Below are positions 1-6,040 of a stretch of 18,714 bases of DNA, in pieces. Location: assembly GCA_024278555.1 (NCBI GenBank), contig JAJRSX010000082.1, forward strand, positions 1 to 18,714, in the 5' to 3' direction. Position 1 is the stretch's first letter. Every line of letters begins with the position of its first letter. Both the position numbers and the translations under genes were made by a program. The notes under the pieces are model-generated. The model saw only the letters and a program-made list of their open reading frames with translations, did not search any database and was not told the DNA's origin. The stretch is from a bacterium (GTDB lineage: Bacteria > CG2-30-53-67 > CG2-30-70-394).

Positions 1-33
1 CACTCCGATCGTCTGCGTGGTAGCCTGCTTCAT
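1..33 (-). CDS. Partial CDS, 5' end only (first 11 codons), function unknown
   Basis: A minus-strand ATG sits at 33-31 and opens MKQATTQTIGV before the window ends. The start is credible because the bases just upstream on that strand read AAAGGAG (plus-strand 41-47), seven bases from the ATG, which is a near-ideal Shine-Dalgarno site. The gene points the same way as the cytochrome/porin cluster and lies 546 bases beyond its last member. It could be a further member of the cluster or the start of a separate unit. Eleven residues are too few for any functional call. Confidence 0.6.
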   Translation of the reverse strand, partial: MKQATTQTIGV

Positions 34-53
34 GGTCGCTCTCCTTTGCTTGT

Positions 54-96
54 GGGCTCCGAGCCCGTGGTTAGCATTGAGCCAGGTTAGAACCTG
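54..96. promoter_or_regulatory. Hairpin and operator-like palindrome upstream of the partial gene
   Basis: Two inverted repeats lie just upstream of the minus-strand partial gene. One is GGGCTC-C-GAGCCC (54-66). The other is a 14-base palindrome, CAGGTT-AG-AACCTG (83-96). The second has the size and symmetry of a dimeric repressor site. The first would lie in the leader and could fold in RNA. No convincing -35/-10 pair could be placed around them, so a regulatory role is inferred from position and symmetry only. Confidence 0.3.
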
Positions 97-351
97 AGCT
101 CGCGAGGAGAGCGGCCTCCTCATCCCATCTCTGTGGTGAAAAATCCCTTCCGGAAGCATTCCACCTCCCAGCCGAGGCGTGGAGCGACGCCGTACTTGGC
201 CTGCGTCGCTATTTCCGCTGATCCACAGAGTCGCAGAGGGGCGGGAGTCGGAGAGGGGGTGATGGTGTCATCGGTGGCCAATCTGGCGACTGTGTGGGGC
301 CGGAAGGCGGGGACAAATCCACGAAGGACACGAAGGGGAAGAGAGGCCTCC

Positions 352-382
352 GTAGGTTGTGCCAAGCGCAACACGGCGCACC
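352..382 (+). repeat. GTAG-headed REP-like element, single copy
   Basis: The element starts GTAGG, continues TGTGCCAAGCGCA and ends CGGCGCACC. It differs at only three of 31 positions from the element at 12970-13000. The ends (GTTGTGCC and GGCGCACC) are imperfectly complementary, giving a small stem-loop. The two related direct repeats at 316-338 and 396-420 bracket it. The GTAG head followed by an imperfect palindrome is the hallmark of REP sequences linked to RAYT (TnpA-REP) transposases. No such transposase is in the window. Confidence 0.6.
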
Positions 383-446
383 GGCGTCGCCACGGAATCC
401 ACGGAACGACACGAAAAGGGCGCGCCGTGGCATCCGGCGGGAGAGG

Positions 447-472
447 GTAGGAGCGGGCCGTGCCCGCGATCC
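447..472 (+). repeat. GTAG-headed REP-like palindrome (GTAGGAGCGGGC type)
   Basis: GTAG is followed by GAGCGGGC, CGT and GCCCGCGAT. The stem GCGGGC/GCCCGC is perfect, with a three-base loop. It closely resembles the well-known pseudomonad REP consensus beginning GTAGGAGCGGGC. It belongs to a different sequence family from the repeat at 352-382 but shares the GTAG head. Confidence 0.5.
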
Positions 473-501
473 GGCACCTGCGCCGCCGGCCGGGCCGCTG
501 A

Positions 502-520
502 GGCGTAGCAGCGCTACGCC
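502..520. repeat. Perfect hairpin downstream of the 13-heme cytochrome gene
   Basis: GGCGTAGC, a three-base loop, then GCTACGCC: an 8-bp perfect stem starting 60 bases past the cytochrome stop codon. No T-tract follows on the minus strand, so it is not a canonical intrinsic terminator. It could stabilise the 3' end of the mRNA or simply be another extragenic palindrome. Confidence 0.4.
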
Positions 521-579
521 GCAGGCGGAACGGCCGAGGACGCGGCGGAAAGATGGCGTGCAGGCGCCGCCGTCACCCG

Positions 580-1707
580 TTACTTGTGGCAGGTGCGGCA
601 GACCGGCTGCCGGTTTGGATTGAACTTCGACCGGAAGCCCGGCGGATGCGGGTTGATCCCGGCGCCGCCCACGGAGGCGTGGCAGGTGGTGCACACCGGC
701 GCCTTGGAGTCGTGGCAGGCCGCGCAGGCGACGATGTTGCGGCGGATGATCGACCGGTTCTCCGGGTGGCTGGCGATGCCGTGGCCCGAGGTGCCGATGG
801 CGGCCCCGAAGGGGTGGTTGTTGACCCCAAAGGGGTTGGCGCCGCCGGCGATGTAGCGCACCCCGGCGCGCTCGTGGCAGTCGGTGCAGGTGTTCACCCG
901 GTGGCAGCTCAAACACGGCTGCGGGTCGCGGCGCACGTCCTCCGGGTGGCGGGTGACGTAGTCACCCCGGTGGACCCGCTCGCGGCCCACCTCGGCGGGC
1001 CACTTCACCGACGCCTTCACCTGGTTGTAGACCCCCGAGTGGCAATCACTGCAAAACCGCTCCATGTGGCACTGGGCGCAGGCGGAGCCGTTGTCCTGCT
1101 GCGCCTGGAGCTTGTGGTTGTGGAGCCAGTCCCCCTGGTGGCGGAAGCGGGCGAGCTTCGGCTGGAAGCGCGGATCGGAGAGGTCGGCGTGGCACTGGCG
1201 ACACTGGAGGGCGTCGTACTGGGCCTGGTGGCACTGCATGCAGCTCTCCATGGTCGGCGTCTTGCCGTCGCCCGGCGCGGTGGAGGTGAGCATCGCCTCG
1301 TGGCAGACGGAGCAGTCGCTATCCACCCGCGCCACGTGGTTCTTGTGGGAGAAGTTCAGGCGGATCTCGCGCGGCGTGAGGCGCGGGATCGCCTGGGTCG
1401 CCGCCGCCTCCTGCAGCTTCGCCGGGGTGGCGTGGCAGGTGGTGCAGTCCGCCTCACCTACCTGGCCGTCCTCGTGGCACTGGCGGCACACCTCGAAGGT
1501 GGGGAGGTGGCGCTGCTCCACCTCGGTGGTGGCGCCGATGTCGGCGTGGCACTTGGCGCACGCCACCTCCATCTCCTTGGCGTGGAGCTGGTGGCTGAAG
1601 GTGAAGTGGGCCGCCGGCTTCTTGTGCAGGAGGTGGGCGCAGGCGGCCGCACCGACGATGGCGACGGCGACGAGGGCGAGACGGAGGGGGGTGCGTAGAG
1701 TTGTCAT
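580..1707 (-). CDS. Exported 13-heme c-type cytochrome, probable periplasmic partner of a porin-cytochrome conduit
   Basis: A 375-residue protein with 13 CXXCH haem sites, their first cysteines at 50, 74, 88, 132, 156, 169, 210, 219, 265, 274, 328, 339 and 370. The N-terminus (MTTLRTPLRLALVAVAIVG) is a secretion signal ending AAAC/ACA, so either a Sec signal or a weak lipobox is possible. The FSH...H...CXXCH spacing near residues 38-53 and 119-136 looks like cytochrome c3/c7-type modules. The likely role is to pass electrons across the periplasm into the adjacent outer-membrane porin. The start is ATG at 1707; an in-frame GTG at 1713 is possible, and no strong ribosome site is seen. It lies 64 bases after the porin gene, so it is probably cotranscribed. 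Haem count and export are seen; partner and direction are inferred. Confidence 0.9.
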   Translation of the reverse strand: MTTLRTPLRLALVAVAIVGAAACAHLLHKKPAAHFTFSHQLHAKEMEVACAKCHADIGATTEVEQRHLPTFEVCRQCHEDGQVGEADCTTCHATPAKLQEAAATQAIPRLTPREIRLNFSHKNHVARVDSDCSVCHEAMLTSTAPGDGKTPTMESCMQCHQAQYDALQCRQCHADLSDPRFQPKLARFRHQGDWLHNHKLQAQQDNGSACAQCHMERFCSDCHSGVYNQVKASVKWPAEVGRERVHRGDYVTRHPEDVRRDPQPCLSCHRVNTCTDCHERAGVRYIAGGANPFGVNNHPFGAAIGTSGHGIASHPENRSIIRRNIVACAACHDSKAPVCTTCHASVGGAGINPHPPGFRSKFNPNRQPVCRTCHK

Positions 1708-1771
1708 GGCCACACTCGGACGTGTTGGGGGTGCTACTCGAAGTAACGGCTCAGGCGCATCGGGGAACGAC

Positions 1772-3091
1772 TCACAGGAACTTGTAGACCAGCTTGAGGG
1801 TCCCGTTCAGCGACTCGCGGGAGGAGAGGCTCTCGTCCTCCACGGTGGCCGGGAGGCGCTGGCCGGTCGCGGCGGTGGAGAAATCGCGGTAATCGGCGCG
1901 GGTGCCGTAGTCGAGGGACACGCTCACCTCCCACTGCTCGCCGAGCTCGGCGCCCACGGTGGCCACCGTGTCGTGGCTGTAGTGGCGCTGGCTGGCCGGG
2001 AAGACGGGCTCGTCGAAGTTGTAGAGGGTGAAGTCGACCGCGTAGTAGAGGCGGGCGAGGTCGAAGCGGTTGGTCACCCGCGCCACCTCCTGGTTCACCC
2101 GGCCAAAGAGGTGGGTGACCTCGGAGAGCTCCTCGTGCTCGTAGCGCGCCCCCACCTCGTTGTCCATCCGCTCCCCCCAGCGGTAGCGTGCCTCGCCGCC
2201 GAAGGTCCACTCGTCGTCGCCCTCGCTGTAGTCGTACTGGCGGGCGTCGACGGCGAGGCGGACGTGGCGGCCGAGGTCGTAGTCGGCGCGGAAGCCGAGC
2301 TCCCGCTGCTCGCCGGTGGTGAAGATCTCGCTGCCGAAGATCGAGGTGTGCGACAGGAGCAGGCTCGGGAGGATGCGGCTGGCGTCGGCAGAGAGCAGCA
2401 GCCGCTCCGTGGTGGCCCAGGTGAGGAGCACCTGGCTGTCGTAGACCTCCTCGGAGATCCAGTCCCAGAAGGCGTGGCCGCTGGCGGTGACGCCGCCGCC
2501 CAACGCTCCCCAGCCGTCGATGCCGACGCGGGTGAAGGCGGTATGGTCGTTGTCGTGGGCCTCCATCGCCGAGAGGCCGAGCTCGAAGCGGCGCTGGCGC
2601 CAGAAGAGGCGGCCGCCCCCCTCCATGTCGCCGCTGTTGCCGCCGGAGTCGGAATCGACCTGCTGGCCCCCGAACAGCGAGACGCCGACGCCGTGGCCGG
2701 CGAGCCAGTCGACGGAGACGCCGTCGAGGTACTCGGTGGCGACCCCCTCGCGGACGAAGTGGCGGCCGGCGCGCAGGTCCACTCCGGTAGCGCGGTCGCG
2801 CCACTGGAGGTAGGCGTAGGTGAGGGTCCCGTCGAGGTCTTGGCCGAAGGTGCGCTCCCTGAGGTCGAGCTTGGCGAAGCCGTCGACATGGAGCGACAGG
2901 GGCGCGACCCCGAGGTCGCCCACGTCCAGGGCGAGAAACTCGTAGAGGGGCAACTGGTCCATATCGCCGTTGGCGTCGAACCGTTGCTGGCTGTAGGCGA
3001 GGGTGGTGAGTCGGCCGGACAGCTCCGCCGCGTGGGCCGGCAGGGCCACGCAGGCGGCCACGAGGGCCAGGGCGAGTAGACGCAGAGGCAT
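1772..3091 (-). CDS. Outer-membrane beta-barrel porin of a porin-cytochrome complex
   Basis: A 439-residue protein starting MPLRLLALALVAACVALPAH, a clear signal peptide with cleavage near A-H-A at residue 21. The mature part alternates short polar/aromatic beta-strand-like segments with acidic loops, has no cysteine pairs or haem sites, and ends in KLVYKFL, a beta-barrel-like C-terminus. Its position between two multihaem cytochrome genes points to the insulating porin sheath of an outer-membrane electron conduit (MtrB, OmbB or ExtB role). Its sequence is not recognisably close to MtrB. The ATG at 3091 has GGAGGAGG four bases upstream. The next gene starts 64 bases downstream. Barrel fold and partner are inferred from composition and context. 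Confidence 0.8.
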   Translation of the reverse strand: MPLRLLALALVAACVALPAHAAELSGRLTTLAYSQQRFDANGDMDQLPLYEFLALDVGDLGVAPLSLHVDGFAKLDLRERTFGQDLDGTLTYAYLQWRDRATGVDLRAGRHFVREGVATEYLDGVSVDWLAGHGVGVSLFGGQQVDSDSGGNSGDMEGGGRLFWRQRRFELGLSAMEAHDNDHTAFTRVGIDGWGALGGGVTASGHAFWDWISEEVYDSQVLLTWATTERLLLSADASRILPSLLLSHTSIFGSEIFTTGEQRELGFRADYDLGRHVRLAVDARQYDYSEGDDEWTFGGEARYRWGERMDNEVGARYEHEELSEVTHLFGRVNQEVARVTNRFDLARLYYAVDFTLYNFDEPVFPASQRHYSHDTVATVGAELGEQWEVSVSLDYGTRADYRDFSTAATGQRLPATVEDESLSSRESLNGTLKLVYKFL

Positions 3092-3211
3092 GGATCCTCC
3101 TCCCGATGGGTGGTGCCGTCCGGGGGCGGGCGGCGGTGCTCCTCCAAAACGGTGGCGGCCTCCCACCACCGGGCGGCAGTGAAGCGCAACGGATGGGGCG
3201 GGTCAACATCG

Positions 3212-3237
3212 CTTTTTTTCGCTGGGGCGAAAAAAAG
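3212..3237. repeat. Second, AT-rich hairpin overlapping the terminator T-tract
   Basis: CTTTTTTTCGC (3212-3222), a four-base loop, then GCGAAAAAAAG (3227-3237): an 11-bp perfect inverted repeat. Its right arm is the same A/T run that serves as the U-tract of the terminator at 3229-3268. The two structures therefore cannot form fully at the same time in RNA, which would allow competition between them. Confidence 0.6.
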
Positions 3238-3268
3238 AAAAAGGGGGCGGGCCGATCGGCCCGCCCCC
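3229..3268 (-). terminator. Intrinsic terminator between the surface cytochrome and porin genes
   Basis: Reading the minus strand after the surface cytochrome stop codon, a perfect 26-base GC palindrome (3268-3243, half-site GGGGGCGGGCCGA) is followed directly by TTTTTCTTTTTTT (3242-3230). This is the form of a strong Rho-independent terminator. It sits 35 bases past the stop of the 8-heme gene and about 140 bases before the porin start. It could end transcription there or let only part of it read through to the porin and 13-heme cytochrome. Confidence 0.8.
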
Positions 3269-3305
3269 GAAGGCCCCGCCGGAGCGGGGGAGAGGGTTAG
3301 TTCGG

Positions 3306-5543
3306 TTACTCGGCTGCCGGTTCCGTCAGCGTCGCGTGGCAGACCCCGCACTTGTTCGTCCAGCCGGCGGGCGTCACCTCGGTCTTGCTGCCCTTCGCGG
3401 TGAGCATCGCCTCGATGGCGGACTTCGGCATCACGTCGAAGGTGTGGGAGCGGATGTCCCCCTCACGGAAGCCGTTCGTCTGGGTCTCATTCCACCGTGC
3501 CGTCTTCGCGGTCTTCGGCATGTGGCAGGTGATGCAGCGGCCCATCTTCGACCCTTCGGGGTCATAGTCGGACTTCGCCATGAGGCCGCCGGTGTCGGTG
3601 GCTGCCACCTCCGTGCCGATGTGGCCCATGACCGCGGTGCCGATCACCGCGTCGGCGGCGCCGCCGTCCTTCAGGGTATCGACCATGGCACGGGTGATCG
3701 TGCCAAAGCCGCCCTTGGTCACCTTGCTCCCGTTGTGGCACTCGAGACAGAGGGCGTTGTTGTCGGCGTTGTAGGTGATCTGGTGCTCCAGGCCGGTGCC
3801 GCCGTGGGCGTCGTGGCAGTCGATGCAGGTGACCATCTGCACGTCGTTCTTGAACATCGTGCCGCGCACCTCATCGTAGTACTGCTGGTGGTGGCCCTTC
3901 GAGTGGTTGAGGGCGGCACCGCGCTGGGCATCGTGCCACACGTGACCGTCATTGTCGGCATCGGCGTAGCTGATCGCCTCCCAGTACTCGGTCTGCTGGC
4001 CGAAGTCGGGGGCGGCCTGCGAGGTGCCGTACATCTGCGCCGGGGACATGCCGGCGCGGAAGATGTTGATGGAGCTGTCCGTGGTCAGGTCGCCCTTTGA
4101 GGCGAAGCCGGCGTGGGCGCCACTGCCGTCGAGGATGCTACCGCCGTGGCCGCGCTGGTGGCAGGCGCCGCAGACCATGTTCAACCGTCCCGGAGTGAGG
4201 AGGTCGGGCTGGACGATCGCCTTGCCGGCGCCGCCCGCGGCCACGTGCTCCGAGCCGGGGCCGTGGCACCGCTCACAGCCGATGTTGCCGGCGTAGACGT
4301 CCGGGTCGATCTGGTCGATGTACTGGGTGATGAAGTGGCCGGCGGTGTCCTTGGTGATCGCCACGCCGCCGTGGCAGCCGCCGCAGTCAACACCGAAGGA
4401 CTCGGTGGGGGCACCCATCGGGGTGCCGGTGGTGGCGTCCGTGGACTCGGGCGCGAAGACGTTGTCGCCGTCTGCGGTGGGCGGGATCCACTTGCCGGAG
4501 AACTCGCCGTTCTCGCCGAAGGCGGCGGGGAAGGCGTCGGACATGTTCGACTCGTTCCACTGGAACGGCGCCGGGTAGTAGTAGGCGTCGCCGCCCGCCG
4601 CCACATGGCTTGTCCCCGGCCCGCCATCGGGGCCGACGAGAAGCATGAACCGCTGCTTGTAGAGCCCCTCACCGCCGTAGGTGAAGGCGACGTAGTAGGT
4701 GGCGGAGAGGAAGCCGTCACAGGTGTCGTTGTCCGCCATCTGCATGGAGTAGCCGTTCGTGGCATCCCAGCCGAGCTGGGCGTAGTGGGTGTGCCCCTTC
4801 GCCCCGAAGCTGATGCATTCGCCGTTGGTAAAGGCGTCGAGCCCCTTGTTGGCGACGTCCGGGAAGCCGGTGAGCTCCTGGAGGCTGTTCGTCTTCCCCG
4901 GGACGCGGAAGCCGAGGAAGTGGAGGGTGTGCTTGAGGCCCGTCTTGTCGGAGGCGAGCGTGCCGTCGTGGCAGTTAAGGCAGGTGGCCGAACCGACGAA
5001 GGTGGCGGCTGCGGAGGGGTTGGCGGAGATCTCGATGTCACCCTCGGAGGCGACCGCCGAGGTGGTGACGACCTGGCCGCTGGTCACGGTGAGCGCCTCA
5101 CGGCTCGGGGTCGACGGGAGGTGGCCCGTGTCGGTGGCCGCGGGGATCACCACCGCGTAGTAGGTGCCGTCCGCCACCGCACCCTCGGGGATGGAGTAGG
5201 TGCCGTCGGCGGCGGTGGTGACCACGTAGCCGGTGGCGCCGGCCTTGGTGGAGGTACCGGAGCTATCGGCGTTGGCGATCACCGCGTTGGCCACATCCTC
5301 CATCGGCTGGACGGAGTTCGCTGCCTCCACGTCCGCCGCCGAGACGAGGACCACGGAGGCGGCGGCGACCGGATCACCGCCGGTGTCGGTCACCGTGCCG
5401 CTGGACAGCACGGCGGGGGTTCCGCCCCCACCGCCCCCGCCACCGCCATCAAACCAGTTGGCGCAGCCGGTGAGGGTGCCGGCTACCAGGAGAGTCCCGG
5501 CGGCCATGGCGCCGAGGCGCCACCATGCGTTGTGCATCTTCAT
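3306..5543 (-). CDS. Surface lipoprotein multihaem cytochrome c (8 haem sites) with an N-terminal carboxypeptidase-regulatory-like domain
   Basis: A 745-residue protein. Residues 1-27 are a lipoprotein signal with lipobox L-T-G-C (Cys27), followed by a nine-glycine linker. Residues about 46-165 resemble a carboxypeptidase-regulatory beta-sandwich (GTVTDTGGDPVAAASV). Eight CXXCH sites start at C188, C387, C423, C458, C573, C599, C670 and C732; CERCHGPGSEH and CIDCHDAHG recall the cytochrome c554-like superfamily. About 195 residues between haems 1 and 2 have no haem site. The likely role is the cell-surface terminal of the electron conduit. The chosen ATG at 5543 gives the signal peptide and has GGAGG seven bases upstream; the reading frame extends to 5714, but that adds a non-signal stretch. 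Haem count and lipobox are seen; surface exposure is inferred. Confidence 0.9.
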   Translation of the reverse strand: MKMHNAWWRLGAMAAGTLLVAGTLTGCANWFDGGGGGGGGGTPAVLSSGTVTDTGGDPVAAASVVLVSAADVEAANSVQPMEDVANAVIANADSSGTSTKAGATGYVVTTAADGTYSIPEGAVADGTYYAVVIPAATDTGHLPSTPSREALTVTSGQVVTTSAVASEGDIEISANPSAAATFVGSATCLNCHDGTLASDKTGLKHTLHFLGFRVPGKTNSLQELTGFPDVANKGLDAFTNGECISFGAKGHTHYAQLGWDATNGYSMQMADNDTCDGFLSATYYVAFTYGGEGLYKQRFMLLVGPDGGPGTSHVAAGGDAYYYPAPFQWNESNMSDAFPAAFGENGEFSGKWIPPTADGDNVFAPESTDATTGTPMGAPTESFGVDCGGCHGGVAITKDTAGHFITQYIDQIDPDVYAGNIGCERCHGPGSEHVAAGGAGKAIVQPDLLTPGRLNMVCGACHQRGHGGSILDGSGAHAGFASKGDLTTDSSINIFRAGMSPAQMYGTSQAAPDFGQQTEYWEAISYADADNDGHVWHDAQRGAALNHSKGHHQQYYDEVRGTMFKNDVQMVTCIDCHDAHGGTGLEHQITYNADNNALCLECHNGSKVTKGGFGTITRAMVDTLKDGGAADAVIGTAVMGHIGTEVAATDTGGLMAKSDYDPEGSKMGRCITCHMPKTAKTARWNETQTNGFREGDIRSHTFDVMPKSAIEAMLTAKGSKTEVTPAGWTNKCGVCHATLTEPAAE

Positions 5544-5649
5544 GCTCCATCCTCCGTGAGAGGGGTTGGGAATGTGGGGTCGGGGATCGACCCCGAGGGC
5601 AGGAGGGCGGCCGCTTCGGTCGTCCCGGGGTAGGCTTTGGTATGCGCAG

Positions 5650-5671
5650 TGCACCGCCTCTCTTCGGTGCA
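5650..5671. promoter_or_regulatory. Hairpin in the presumed leader of the cytochrome operon
   Basis: TGCACCG (5650-5656) and CGGTGCA (5665-5671) form a 7-bp perfect stem with an eight-base loop, about 107 bases upstream of the surface cytochrome ATG. A nearby GTATGC (from 5640) could pair instead with GCATAC of the right arm, giving an alternative fold. No known riboswitch consensus was recognised. If the promoter lies upstream, this would be in the 5' leader. Confidence 0.3.
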
Positions 5672-5699
5672 TACGGCAACAACATAACACCTTTATTAG

Positions 5700-6040
5700 G
5701 CGACTGTGTTGCATATGATTCGTGCGTGGCAGGCCATGCGCGGTGGTTTTCGGAATCGGACAGCCACCACGATCGGATACCTACATACGCCTCTATCGGG
5801 GTCGCTTCAAGTCCCCGAAAAAACGACCTTCAACTCGCGGCTTGACGCGAGGGCGACAGGTAACCGGTAAAAAAAGTTATTAAGAATATTGCGTAATACG
5901 ACTACTCCCCGAAGTATCGCGGGTAACCGTAATTAAGCGCACAAAGTCTTTTATCTGGCTCATCCGTGTGTCCCCGGTTGCAGTGAGGACACCGCGCCCG
6001 CGGTCGATGGGTGGCGCGCCCTCACCGCCCGCGACGGCCC
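5700..6040. promoter_or_regulatory. AT-richer intergenic region upstream of the cytochrome operon, with spaced direct repeats
   Basis: No gene is seen in the 497 bases between the surface cytochrome start and the hemN stop. The stretch around 5860-5955 is much richer in A/T than the flanking genes. It carries GGTAACCG twice (5859-5866 and 5922-5929), 63 bases apart, each followed by a TTAAG a few bases on. A 6-bp hairpin CTCGCG/CGCGAG lies at 5834-5851. This is the natural place for the operon promoter and activator sites, but no confident -35/-10 or -24/-12 pair could be assigned on the minus strand. Confidence 0.4.

Larger units (their letters stand above)
200..530. repeat. Intergenic mosaic of dispersed-repeat fragments
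   Basis: This is the bulk of the 546-base gap between the 13-heme cytochrome gene and the partial gene, and no believable ORF was found in it. It strings together a CCGCTGATCCACAGAG-type fragment (about 213-228), two related direct repeats beginning AATCCACG and containing GACACGAA (316-338 and 396-420), a GTAG-headed element between them (352-382), a second GTAG palindrome (447-472) and a perfect hairpin (502-520). The fragments resemble sequences scattered in many bacterial genomes. That resemblance is from memory. Confidence 0.55.

Noticed and set aside
1064-3079. 671-codon plus-strand frame across the porin and 13-heme cytochrome
   Set aside because: It spans two well-supported genes and their gap on the other strand, with low-complexity Val/Ala/Glu/Gly sequence and no domain. 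It is an artefact of high GC content.
4113-5633. Long plus-strand reading frame opposite the surface cytochrome
   Set aside because: It is antisense to a gene with eight haem motifs, a lipobox and a ribosome site. Its Gly/Val/Ala/Arg-rich composition is typical of GC-rich shadow frames.
5680-5700. Possible sigma-54 promoter on the minus strand (GG...TTGC)
   Set aside because: The GG-to-GC spacing is 12 bases where 10 is needed, and the TGGCAC element is missing.
5894-5908. TAATACGACT resembles the start of a T7 phage promoter
   Set aside because: Only the first ten bases match; the downstream CACTATAGGG part is absent, so it is chance or of no phage relevance.
5943-6010. Inverted repeat GTGTCC...GGACAC after hemN as a terminator
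   Set aside because: The loop is long and no T-tract follows on the minus strand, so support is too weak to annotate.
5544-6040. Possible c-di-GMP (GEMM) riboswitch upstream of the cytochrome operon, as known before some Geobacter cytochromes
   Set aside because: Neither the GGCAAACC nor the GACGCAAAGCC core was found on either strand. A covariance-model search would settle it.
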